Assembly (NCBI RefSeq): GCF_011045035.1
Contig: NZ_JAALAA010000014.1
Coordinates: 1 to 64,000 of the forward strand
Length of the DNA: 64,000 nucleotides
DNA from: Nocardioides turkmenicus
GTDB lineage: Bacteria; Actinomycetota; Actinomycetes; Propionibacteriales; Nocardioidaceae
Reading direction: 5' to 3'
The notes under the pieces are model-generated. The model made no database searches and was not told the DNA's origin. It worked only from the letters and a program-made list of their open reading frames with translations. Both the position numbers and the translations under genes were made by a program. This document shows, in pieces, positions 43,605 through 50,941 of this stretch (position 1 is its first letter; every line of letters starts with the position of its first letter).

Positions 43605-44094
43605 GCAGCGCACCGCGCTGATCTGGGCAGGCCGTCCCTTCCTCAAACTTGAGTTGCGTGACTGGTACGCCATTGACGACGAGTTGCTCGATGCATGGCG
43701 CAACGGGGACGAGGAGACCGTCACCAAGTATCTGACACCGTGGCGCGACAGGGTTGCCTCCGAGGCTGCCGCTGGTCGACGTGTCCGGCGAGTCCGGGTC
43801 GTGTCTGAGCCGCTCTCGGAGTACCAGCGAATGTTGGTCGACACTAGCGGCTTCGCGGTCGAGGCCGGCGAGGAACTCCGTTGGCTCCCGCGACGCTTGA
43901 CCTCAAACCTTCCGCTGCCTGGCAACGACTGCTTCGTGCTCGATGACTTTGTCGTGTTCAACGTGCTCGGCGGCAATGCCGAGCGCACCGAGATCCAGGT
44001 GCACCGCGACCCTGAAACAGTGAAGTTCTGCCGTGGAGCGTTCGAGGCCGCCTGGGACCTCGCCACGCCTCACGGCGAGTACGTGGCAACTTGA
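43585..44094 (+). CDS. DUF6879 family protein
   Basis: A 169-residue protein with the DUF6879 core: KLELRDWYAIDDE, WRDRVASEAAAGRRVRRVRVVSEPLSEYQRMLVD (in part), and AGEELRWLPRR. The C-terminal FCRGAFEAAWDLATPH is also typical. In actinobacteria DUF6879 genes lie next to XRE-DUF5753 regulators, as here. Biochemical function is unknown; it may be the effector of the pair. AAGGAG (43575-43580) precedes the ATG within the upstream gene. Confidence 0.85.
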   Translation: MELISAEQRTALIWAGRPFLKLELRDWYAIDDELLDAWRNGDEETVTKYLTPWRDRVASEAAAGRRVRRVRVVSEPLSEYQRMLVDTSGFAVEAGEELRWLPRRLTSNLPLPGNDCFVLDDFVVFNVLGGNAERTEIQVHRDPETVKFCRGAFEAAWDLATPHGEYVAT

Positions 44095-44103
44095 GAGTTC
44101 GCC

Positions 44104-44958
44104 GTGGCTGACCAGCAGCCATCAGACGCTGCTAAACGTGCCTTCGCCATTCGACTCCGCGACCTCCGCCTGGACGCGGGTCTGAGTGGTGTGGCTCTGG
44201 CTGAGCGCTGCGGCTGGAACAAGTCGAAGATCTCCAAGATCGAGCACGGTGGCCAGAGCCCGACCGAGGCCGACGTGAAGGCGTGGGCGACCGCGTGTGG
44301 AGCCGAGGATCAGATACAGGCGCTGGTCGCCGCACGCCGCGAGGTCGAGCAGATGTGGCTGGAGTACCGCCGCGAGCTCCGCGCCGGCATGAAGCACATC
44401 CAGATCCGCAGCATGCCGCTGTTCGAGCGGACCAAGTTGCTGCGCGTCTACGAGGCCGTACACATCCCGGGCTACTTGCAGACTTTCCGCTACGCGGCAA
44501 CGCAGTTCGAGATCCACGCCCGCCACCACGGCCTCCCCGTCGAGGACGCCGAGGACGCAGCTCGAAACCGCCTGGAGCGGCAACGACTGCTAGGCACGGG
44601 CACGAACGCGTTCATCTTCGTCCTGGAGGCATCGGCGCTCTACAACAACATCGGCGGGGCTGAGGTGATGAACGAGCAGTTCGACAGGCTGCTGGAGATT
44701 GCCGCTATGCCCTACGTCTCGGTTGGGATCATCCCGCTCGGGCAGCCTAGGACCCTGTTGTTCCCCGGCGAAGGGTTCTACCTGTTCGATGACCAACTCG
44801 TTCGGCAGGAGTTCTGGTCGGGCATGCTGCGCAACTCACGTCCTGAGGACGTGGGTTACTTCCTGCGCACATTCGACGCGCTCAAGGCTCAGGCGGTCTT
44901 CGGCTCGGCGGCAACTGAGCACGTCGAGACCGCACGGGCACGACTTCGAGAAACCTGA
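44104..44958 (+). CDS. XRE family regulator with DUF5753 (Scr1/WhiJ-like)
   Basis: A 284-residue protein. The Cro/C1-type HTH spans about residues 13-70 (IRLRDLRLDAGLSGVALAERCGW, then NKSKISKIEHGGQSPTEADV). The DUF5753 domain fills the rest (IRSMPLFERTKLLRVYEAVHIPGYLQT in part, FVLEASALYNNIGG, ISVGIIPLG-like VSVGIIPLGQ, FYLFDDQLV). Such proteins pair with small DUF397 partners in WhiJ/AbaA or Scr1-Scr2 systems that influence development and antibiotic production in Streptomyces. A DUF397 gene is present 270 bp downstream. GTG start. Confidence 0.9.
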   Translation: MADQQPSDAAKRAFAIRLRDLRLDAGLSGVALAERCGWNKSKISKIEHGGQSPTEADVKAWATACGAEDQIQALVAARREVEQMWLEYRRELRAGMKHIQIRSMPLFERTKLLRVYEAVHIPGYLQTFRYAATQFEIHARHHGLPVEDAEDAARNRLERQRLLGTGTNAFIFVLEASALYNNIGGAEVMNEQFDRLLEIAAMPYVSVGIIPLGQPRTLLFPGEGFYLFDDQLVRQEFWSGMLRNSRPEDVGYFLRTFDALKAQAVFGSAATEHVETARARLRET

Positions 44959-45078
44959 AGCAACTTTCTGGCAGCGCGTGCTCGGGCCGCACGAAACTGA
45001 CGGAGCCCGAGGCGGCCGAAGGGTTTCCTCCGTTAGCGGTCGTCTCGGGATCCAGTTTCGATCAACGAAGGTGCGGCG

Positions 45079-45234
45079 ATGGACTCAACGACTTGCGGAA
45101 CGTGCTTCCTGGACTGGCCGAGGTCGGAGAGGCATCCCCCGTGCCTGAAGTTGTCCCCCGAGGAGCGCAGGCGGCTCGGGGCGTTGGGGTCGTACAAGCC
45201 CGTCCATGAGGACCCACGAGAGGTAAGCGCATGA
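45079..45234 (+). CDS. Small Cys-rich protein (51 aa) coupled to DUF397
   Basis: A 51-codon frame from the ATG at 45079 with GAAGG 8 nt upstream; it is too short for common ORF cutoffs. It carries Cys6-x2-Cys9 (TCGTCFLDW), His19 and Cys22, a possible zinc-binding set, followed by a basic ERRRLG helix. Its stop overlaps the DUF397 start (ATGA at 45231-45234), so the two are translationally coupled. No family is recognised. The overlap and ribosome-binding site make it credible. Confidence 0.6.
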   Translation: MDSTTCGTCFLDWPRSERHPPCLKLSPEERRRLGALGSYKPVHEDPREVSA

Positions 45235-45425
45235 AGTTCGAGTTCCGCACGTCGACCAAGTGCTCCTACGACAACTCTGACCCGAGGTGCGTGGAGGTCG
45301 CGACCAACCTCCCCGGCAAGGTGGCGGTTCGCAACTCCGTGACCGGCAAGATCGTCCTGTTCACGGCGACTGAGTGGACAGACTTCCTGGCCGGTGCCAA
45401 GGTGGGGGAGTTCGACGTTTCGTAG
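45231..45425 (+). CDS. DUF397 family protein (Scr2/AbaA-orfD-like)
   Basis: A 64-residue protein matching the DUF397 pattern: FRTSTKCSYDNSDPRCVEVA, then VAVRNSVTGKIVLFTATEWTDFLAG and a GEFD end. DUF397 proteins are the small partners of XRE-DUF5753 regulators and bind them to modulate activity. It follows the regulator at 44104 and is coupled to the 51-residue gene before it. Confidence 0.88.
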   Translation: MKFEFRTSTKCSYDNSDPRCVEVATNLPGKVAVRNSVTGKIVLFTATEWTDFLAGAKVGEFDVS

Positions 45426-45434
45426 GGAGTCGTC

Positions 45435-45611
45435 ATGGATGCGTGCCCGCAATGCAGCGGCAGTGTTGAGGCAGACCCCGAGTACCCTGGCGTCCTGCGC
45501 TGCATGTCCTGCTGGCAATCCTGGTTCACCCCCAAGGCATGCGCCGGTCGCCGGCCCATCCTGAACGCCGCCCTGCGCAGCCTGACAGACGCCAGAGACC
45601 TACGCCGCTAG
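45435..45611 (+). CDS. Small zinc-ribbon protein (58 aa)
   Basis: A 58-codon frame from the ATG at 45435 with AGGGAG (45424-45429) at proper spacing, 9 bp after the DUF397 stop. It has two CxxC knuckles, CPQC (residues 4-7) and CMSC (23-26), as in a zinc ribbon, then a basic tail. It is likely the last gene of the cluster. Function unknown. Confidence 0.65.
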   Translation: MDACPQCSGSVEADPEYPGVLRCMSCWQSWFTPKACAGRRPILNAALRSLTDARDLRR

Positions 45612-45655
45612 CACTGCCTAGTGTCCTCGTTAGAGGCTGCCGAGTTCTACGAGCC

Positions 45656-46197
45656 TCAACTGTCGCTAGCCCTCGATGCTTTGTGTGAACTCGAAGCGGG
45701 GTAACGGCGCACTGCGGTGGAGGGGAGGCTCCGGGCCTTCGCTGGCGGCGTACGGCGAGCCTCGCGCATCTCGCGGGCAATGACCGCGCGCGACTCTCCA
45801 CCTCGGAGCCTGTGGACCGCTTTGCGTCCGCGAATGTCGAGGTGAAGATCCTCGGGCAGCAAACCCTTCTCCAGGAGAAAGGTTGCCAAGCTGGCGTCGT
45901 TCTCTCCGAGGCCGTATCGGAACCACACGGCCCTTCCTGCCTCTGAGATGCCCGCTACGTCCCACGAGTTGGAGCGCGTCTTGGGTACTGCCTGTTGGCG
46001 AGGGGTGACCGAAGGTTGGGGCGTTTGGATTCCGGATCGTTGCTGGATGCGGGATCGGCGGAAAGCCATCTCGGCGTGGAGTGTGACGGTGGACGATGCG
46101 GACTTTACGAACTCGCCCATCGACTTCAGTTGTTCGAGGACTTCCTGAGACTCGATCCCGAACTCTTTGCTAGTTCGTGGACCCGGGTTTTCGCCAT
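45656..46197 (-). pseudogene. IF-2 N-terminal-like domain protein, split by -1 frameshift
   Basis: An ATG at 46197, after GGGAG, starts MAKTRVHELAK. The protein only continues sensibly in the -1 frame from 46165 (EFGIESQEVLEQLKSMGEFVKS, in part, then ASSTV). Joined, residues 1-38 match the IF2_N domain found at the start of bacterial initiation factor IF-2. The remaining 140 or so residues (for example VWFRYGLGENDASLATFLLEKG and LHRLRGGESRAVIAREM-type stretches) match nothing I know, giving about 180 residues in all. Either one G is missing at AAGAG (pseudogene or sequencing error) or the lysine AAG codon permits -1 slippage onto AAA. It is divergent in orientation from the WhiJ-like cluster. 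Confidence 0.6.
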
Positions 46198-46317
46198 GCT
46201 CGCTCCCTGAGTGCGTCGCTCCGAATGTACGGATCGACCCCTGCCAACTCGCCTTCCCCTCGAGTTGTACATACAGGGGTAGCGTACTCAGTGGGACGTA
46301 CACCGACGCGCGACGCG

Positions 46318-46333
46318 CCGAACACGTGTTCGG
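46318..46333. promoter_or_regulatory. SOS-box-like 16-bp palindrome
   Basis: CCGAACACGTGTTCGG is a perfect palindrome fitting CGAAC-N4-GTTCG, the core of the actinobacterial/Gram-positive LexA box. It lies 121 bp upstream of the IF2_N-like gene start and 15 bp past the xthA stop. A TACGCT box on the minus strand (about 46281-46286) would serve as the -10 between them. Confidence 0.5.
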
Positions 46334-46347
46334 TACACCGTCTCCGG

Positions 46348-47130
46348 TCAGTCGGCTAGGTCCACGATCACCGGAGCATGGTCGGAGGGGGAGCCGGTGC
46401 CGATCGCGGGATTGCGCTCGTCGAGGTCGACGAAGGCGCCGGTGACCCGCGAAGCGAACGACGGCGAGCCGAGGACGAAGTCGATGCGCAGGCCGCGGTT
46501 GCGCTCGAAGCGCTGCCGGTAGTAGTCGAAGTAGGTGTAGGCCTCGGGACCGGGTACGAAGGGGCGTACGACGTCCTTGAAGTCCTTCTCGATGGCGAAG
46601 AAGGCGTCGCGCTCGGCGGGGGTGAGGTGGGTCTTGCCGACGAACTGCTTGGGGTCGAAGCAGTCCTCGTCGTAGGGGCAGACGTTCCAGTCGCCGACCA
46701 TGGCCGAGGGCCCGTCGTACCAGGCGGTGGCGGCCTTCTGGAGAGCGGCGAGCCACTCCAGCTTGTAGGCGTAGTGGGGGTCGTCGGGCTTGCGGCCGTT
46801 CGGCACGTAGACCGAGGTCACCCGCACCCCGCCGCAGGTCGCGGTGAGCGCCCGCGCCTCGGCGACGTCCCTGAACGACGGCATCCCCTCGAACCCGACC
46901 TGGATGTCGTCCAGGCCGACGCGGGAGATCAGCGCGACGCCGTTCCACTGGTCGTACCCCACCGAGGCGACCTCGTAGCCGCGGGCCTCCAGCCCCATCG
47001 TCGGGATCTGGTCGGGCTTGGCCTTGGTCTCCTGCAGGGCGAGCACGTCGATCGAGTGACGCTCGACGAAGGCCTCGACGCGGTCGATGCGGGAGCGGAT
47101 GGAGTTGATGTTCCAGGTGGCGATACGCAC
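46348..47130 (-). CDS. xthA: Exodeoxyribonuclease III
   Basis: A 260-residue AP endonuclease/3' exonuclease of the EEP superfamily, acting in base-excision repair. Catalytic landmarks: ATWNINSIRSR at the start, VLALQETKAKP with metal-binding Glu, GDWNVCPYDEDC, RIDFVLGSP and GSPSDHAPVIVDL with the final His. GTG at 47130; TAGTCT lies 7 nt upstream on the minus strand, so leaderless. It shares a 45-bp divergent gap with the ABC ATPase gene, and the two leaderless promoters nearly touch. Confidence 0.94.
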   Translation of the reverse strand: MRIATWNINSIRSRIDRVEAFVERHSIDVLALQETKAKPDQIPTMGLEARGYEVASVGYDQWNGVALISRVGLDDIQVGFEGMPSFRDVAEARALTATCGGVRVTSVYVPNGRKPDDPHYAYKLEWLAALQKAATAWYDGPSAMVGDWNVCPYDEDCFDPKQFVGKTHLTPAERDAFFAIEKDFKDVVRPFVPGPEAYTYFDYYRQRFERNRGLRIDFVLGSPSFASRVTGAFVDLDERNPAIGTGSPSDHAPVIVDLAD

Positions 47131-47175
47131 GCCCGTCAGACTATCCACTGGCGGTCGTGGACTACCGTTTGAGGC

Positions 47176-47982
47176 GTGGGCAGCGCGACGATCGAGATGC
47201 ACGGGGTCCGTCGTCTCTATGAGCAGGCCGACCTCTCCACGCTGGTAGCCCTCGACGACATCGAGCTGACCATCGAGCCCGGCACGTTCGTGAGCATCAT
47301 CGGGCCCTCGGGATGTGGCAAGTCGACGCTGTTGCGGCTGGTCAGCGGGCAGGAGCGGCCCGACGCCGGCACGATCACGGTGTGCGGACTGACGCCGAGG
47401 GAGGCGGCCGAGGCGAAGGCCTTCGGGTTCGTGCCGCAGTCGCCCGCGCTGCTGCCGTGGCTGAGCGTGCTCGGCAACGTGACGCTACCCCACAAGGTCA
47501 ACCGGCAGCGCCCAAGAGACAAGTACGACCGTGGTCGCCCCGACCTCGAGGCGATGCTGCGCGAGGTCGGTCTGGGGGAGTCGCTCCACAAGCTCCCCGC
47601 CGAGCTGTCCGGCGGCATGAAGCAGCGGACCGCGATCGTACGCGCCTTCGGGCTGCGCCCCGACGTGCTCCTTCTCGACGAGCCGTTCGGTGCGCTGGAC
47701 GAGTTCACGAGGGAGGCGCTGCAGGAGCAGTTGCTGGAGCTGTGGGAGCAGACCCGCGCGACCGTCGTCTTCGTCACCCACTCGATCTCGGAGGCGGTCA
47801 GGCTCTCGGACAAGGTCGTGGTGATGGCTCCGCGTCCGGGCCGGATCACCGACGTCATCGACATCGACCTGCCCCGCCCGAGGCACCAGGAGATCATCAC
47901 CTCGCCGGAGTTCCACGCCTACGAGCTCACCCTCCGGGAGAGCCTGCGAGACGCGTTCAGCCACAGCGAGGTCGTCCGTTGA
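47176..47982 (+). CDS. ABC transporter ATP-binding protein (nitrate/sulfonate/taurine type)
   Basis: A 268-residue ATPase: Walker A GPSGCGKST, Q-loop FVPQSPALLPWLSV, signature LSGGMKQRTAIVRAF, Walker B LLLDEPFGALD and H-loop VTHSISEAVRL. It is of the SsuB/TauB/NrtD class. GTG start with TACCGT 7 nt upstream (leaderless). It is the first gene of a three-gene importer with a TTGA overlap to the permease. The substrate cannot be fixed; sulfonate, nitrate or a pyrimidine thiamine precursor are all possible for this class. Confidence 0.9.
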   Translation: MGSATIEMHGVRRLYEQADLSTLVALDDIELTIEPGTFVSIIGPSGCGKSTLLRLVSGQERPDAGTITVCGLTPREAAEAKAFGFVPQSPALLPWLSVLGNVTLPHKVNRQRPRDKYDRGRPDLEAMLREVGLGESLHKLPAELSGGMKQRTAIVRAFGLRPDVLLLDEPFGALDEFTREALQEQLLELWEQTRATVVFVTHSISEAVRLSDKVVVMAPRPGRITDVIDIDLPRPRHQEIITSPEFHAYELTLRESLRDAFSHSEVVR

Positions 47983-48803
47983 GTCGTGTGATCGGCGAGG
48001 TGGTCGCCCCGGCCACCGGGACGAACGGCGCGCGGAGCCGCCGGCGCCGCGCGAGGATGCTCCGGCCGGCGTACTGGCTTCCCTTCGTCCTCCTCCTCGT
48101 GGTGCTCGGGTTCGGCTGGGAGGTGGGCGCGCGGCGGATGCCCTACCTGTTCGCACCGCTGGGCGACATCGCGAGCGTGCTGACCGGCGACCCGGGCTAC
48201 TTCCTGTCCAACACCCTGGTCACGCTCGGCGAGGCGCTGGTGGGGCTCGGGATCGGGTTCCTGGCCGCCTTCGCGCTCGCCGTGGTGGTGAGCGAGATCG
48301 GCGTGGTACGTCGCGCGGTGATGCCGCTGGCCGTGGTGCTCTCGGTGACCCCGCTGGTGGCGATCGCGCCGCTTCTCGTGGTCGCGCTGGGCTTCGGGAT
48401 GGGGCCGAAGGTCGTGCTGACCGCGCTGGTCTGCTTCTTCCCGATCCTGATCAACGTGGCGACCGGGCTGCGGGCGGTGCCGGCGCCGGTGCTGCAGGTC
48501 TACCGCACGGTGGCCGCGAGCCGGCTGGAGGTGCTGCGTCACCTGCGGGTACCGGCCTCGCTGCCGTACGTCTTCGCGTCCCTGCGGATCGTCTTCCCGC
48601 TGTCGATGATCGGCGCCGTCGTGGCCGAGCTCTCCGCGGCGGGGTCGGCCGACGGCCTCGGCAGCGTGATACAGGTGGCCAGCTCACAGAACAGACTGGC
48701 TACGGTGTGGGCAGCGATCTTCGTCCTCGCGGCGCTCGGGTCGTTGCTGTTCTGGCTCGTGACGCTCACCGAGCGTCGAGTGCTCCACTGGCACGAGTCC
48801 TGA
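47979..48803 (+). CDS. ABC transporter permease (SsuC/TauC type)
   Basis: A 274-residue membrane subunit starting at TTG 47979, overlapping the ATPase stop; a GTG at 47988 is an alternative. It has six hydrophobic helices after a basic head (RSRRRRARML). The coupling loop is around YRTVAASRLEVLRHLRVPASLPYVFASL (read YRTVAASR, LRVPASLPY), and VGAVVAE-like IGAVVAELSAAGSADGLGSVI is typical of the class. Confidence 0.9.
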   Translation: MSRVIGEVVAPATGTNGARSRRRRARMLRPAYWLPFVLLLVVLGFGWEVGARRMPYLFAPLGDIASVLTGDPGYFLSNTLVTLGEALVGLGIGFLAAFALAVVVSEIGVVRRAVMPLAVVLSVTPLVAIAPLLVVALGFGMGPKVVLTALVCFFPILINVATGLRAVPAPVLQVYRTVAASRLEVLRHLRVPASLPYVFASLRIVFPLSMIGAVVAELSAAGSADGLGSVIQVASSQNRLATVWAAIFVLAALGSLLFWLVTLTERRVLHWHES

Positions 48804-48826
48804 TCCTTGCGTTGAAGGAGCCCTTC

Positions 48827-49915
48827 ATGTCTCGCGTACGTCCGATCGCTGCTGCCCTCACGTCGGCGGTCGTCCTGCTCGGTGCGCTGACCGCCTGCGG
48901 GCCCTCACAGAACTCCGCCGGTGAGCAGGGGAGCGCGGTCTCGGCCGAGCGCTGCGCGCAGAACGAGAAGGCCGGCAAGATCACCTACATGTCGGGCTAC
49001 TACTGGCAGGCGTCGGCCTCGATCATGGAGGCCATCGCCGCAGATCAGCTCGGCTATTTCAACGACCTCTGCCTCGACGTCGAGCTCCAGCCGGGCTCGG
49101 GCGACGTCTCCCAGAACGCCAAGCTGATCGCCGCCGGGAAGGTGCAGGTCGGGCCGCTCTCCGAGCAGGACATCATGACCTCCAACGCGAGCGGCCTGAG
49201 GGTGCTGGGCGTCTCGTCCTACTCCAACGCGGGTCTCGACGTGCTGATGACCGGCGCCTCGATCACCGACCTGAAGCAGCTCGAGGGCAAGACGCTCGGC
49301 CACAAGGGCTGGGTGCCGGTGGGCGTGCAGGCGATGCTCGCCGAGGCCGGCGTCGACATGGCGAAGGTGAAGCAGGTCAAGGTCGGCTACGACCCCGGCG
49401 TGCTGCCGCGCGGCCAGGTCGACGCGCTGGTCGGGTTCGTCTCCAACGAGCCCAACCAGCTGAAGGAGGCCGGCGAGGAGGTCACGGTCTGGGAGCCGAC
49501 CGACTTCGACGTGCCCGGTTCCCTCGGTGCCTACTCCGTCAATCCCGCCTGGGCCGAGAAGCACCCCACCGCCGTCGAGGACTTCCTGAGGGCCGTCCTC
49601 AGGGCCTACACCTACTGCGCCGCCGCCGACCACGTCGAGGAGTGCATCGGCTACCAGCACGACCTGGCCGGCGCCGAGTCCGACGAGAAACACGAGACGG
49701 CCATCTGGCGCACCGAGGTCGCGGTCGCGGCCGACAACCCGCTCCCGGGCAAGTTCGGCTCGGTCGACCCCGACAACGTCGCGGCGCTGGCCGGGGTCGT
49801 GACGGCGTACGCAGGTCAGAAGGTCACGCCAGAGCAGGCCGCCTCCTGGTTCGACTCCTCCTTCGCCGAGGCCGTCGTCGACGACAACGACAAGGTGATC
49901 TGGCCCGCTCCGTGA
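48827..49915 (+). CDS. ABC substrate-binding lipoprotein (NMT1/THI5-SsuA-like)
   Basis: A 362-residue binding protein with a lipoprotein signal (LGALTACGPS; lipidated Cys about residue 24). The mature part follows the NMT1/THI5-like fold: MEAIAADQLGYFNDLCLDVEL, LGVSSYSNAGLDVLM, GKTLGHKGWVPVGVQAMLAEAG and DALVGFVSNEPNQL. THI5-like members bind pyrimidine thiamine precursors, but SsuA/TauA relatives bind sulfonates. There is no TPP riboswitch upstream of this operon, which weakens the thiamine option. AAGGAG (48815-48820) precedes the ATG. Confidence 0.88.
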   Translation: MSRVRPIAAALTSAVVLLGALTACGPSQNSAGEQGSAVSAERCAQNEKAGKITYMSGYYWQASASIMEAIAADQLGYFNDLCLDVELQPGSGDVSQNAKLIAAGKVQVGPLSEQDIMTSNASGLRVLGVSSYSNAGLDVLMTGASITDLKQLEGKTLGHKGWVPVGVQAMLAEAGVDMAKVKQVKVGYDPGVLPRGQVDALVGFVSNEPNQLKEAGEEVTVWEPTDFDVPGSLGAYSVNPAWAEKHPTAVEDFLRAVLRAYTYCAAADHVEECIGYQHDLAGAESDEKHETAIWRTEVAVAADNPLPGKFGSVDPDNVAALAGVVTAYAGQKVTPEQAASWFDSSFAEAVVDDNDKVIWPAP

Positions 49916-50027
49916 CGCTCCCAGCGGCAAACGCAGGAATTCATCTCGAAACTTTTGCCTGTTCAACGGTAATTTCGCCGCAGTTTCTATAGTGCACCCC
50001 TAGTCGTAACGCTTGAATCTCCTGTGG

Positions 50028-50050
50028 CCGCCGGCGTCAATCGCCGGCGG
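50028..50050 (+). promoter_or_regulatory. Leader hairpin upstream of the metalloprotease
   Basis: A perfect 9-bp stem, CCGCCGGCG (50028-50036) with CGCCGGCGG (50042-50050), lies in the leader between a TATAGT -10 box (about 49988) and the AGGAGGAAGAG ribosome-binding site. Without a U-run it is unlikely to be a terminator. It may protect the mRNA or pause transcription. Confidence 0.45.
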
Positions 50051-50077
50051 TCGTTCACGAATCCAGGAGGAAGAGCT

Positions 50078-50881
50078 ATGCGAGTTCGTATTCCCATGAT
50101 GATCGCCGCGGCTGCGGGTGCCGCGGCGCTGACTGCGTCGATGGTTCCCGCATTTGCCGAGGAGGCCCCGAGCTACCAGGAGTTCGAGGCGTCCACGTAC
50201 GTCGACGTCGACGGTCAGTACATCGTCAACGGCGACGAGGTCGTGTCCAACCAGGGCGACCTGCACAAGTTCTACGAGTCGATGGTCTCGACGCCGAAGC
50301 ACGTCCCGAAGGACGGCCTCATCGTCAACACCGTCAGCGGCCGGGACGACAAGTGGTCGGCCTCCCAGGCGCTCAACCTGACCTACTGTGTCTCGGACAG
50401 GTTCGGCACCAACAAGGCAGGCATCGTGACCGCGATGGAGCAGGGTGCCGGCCTGTGGGAGGCGGCGAGCTCGGCGGTCGAGTTCACCTACGTCCCCGCC
50501 CAGGACGGCTCGTGCAACACCCGCAACTCCAACGTGCTCTTCTCGGTCGAGCCGGTCAGCACCTCGCAGTACATCGCGCGGGCGTTCTTTCCTTCGACCT
50601 CGAAGCGCTCGCGCAACGTGCTCATCGACGACTCGATCTTCTCGTCGGGCAACTGGGAGCCGGGTGACATCCTCGCGCACGAGCTCGGTCACGCCCTCGG
50701 GTTCCGCCACGAGCACACCCGCCCGGAGGCGGCGACCTGCTTCGAGGACAACAACTGGCGTGCGCTGACCCCGTACGACTCCTCCTCGATCATGCACTAC
50801 CCGCAGTGCAACGGTGGCTCGGAGGACTTGGAGTTCCAGGCCTCCGACGCGGCCGGGATCCGGGCGCTGTACGGCTCCTGA
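50078..50881 (+). CDS. Secreted matrixin-like zinc metalloprotease
   Basis: A 267-residue exported protease. Signal peptide residues 1-26 (basic start, hydrophobic core, cleavage near VPAFAEE). The zinc motif HELGHALGFRHEH (three His and the catalytic Glu) and the Met-turn SSIMHYPQC identify a metzincin of the matrixin/M12-like group. CysCys pairs (TYCVSDR, SCNTRN, ATCFEDN, YPQCNG) suggest two disulfides. It is probably active outside the cell, and any inhibitory function of the region between residues 27 and 90 is unproven. Strong AGGAGG site; terminator downstream. Confidence 0.88.
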   Translation: MRVRIPMMIAAAAGAAALTASMVPAFAEEAPSYQEFEASTYVDVDGQYIVNGDEVVSNQGDLHKFYESMVSTPKHVPKDGLIVNTVSGRDDKWSASQALNLTYCVSDRFGTNKAGIVTAMEQGAGLWEAASSAVEFTYVPAQDGSCNTRNSNVLFSVEPVSTSQYIARAFFPSTSKRSRNVLIDDSIFSSGNWEPGDILAHELGHALGFRHEHTRPEAATCFEDNNWRALTPYDSSSIMHYPQCNGGSEDLEFQASDAAGIRALYGS

Positions 50882-50898
50882 TCCTCCAGCAGCACGAA

Positions 50899-50929
50899 GG
50901 CGGCCCTCCCGGATTCCGGGAGGGCCGCC
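50899..50929. terminator. Bidirectional terminator after metalloprotease
   Basis: A 14-bp perfect stem, GGCGGCCCTCCCGG (50899-50912) with CCGGGAGGGCCGCC (50916-50929), and a 3-nt loop. It lies between the convergent metalloprotease and GH3 genes. Confidence 0.85.
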
Positions 50930-50941
50930 GTCATGTGGTCC

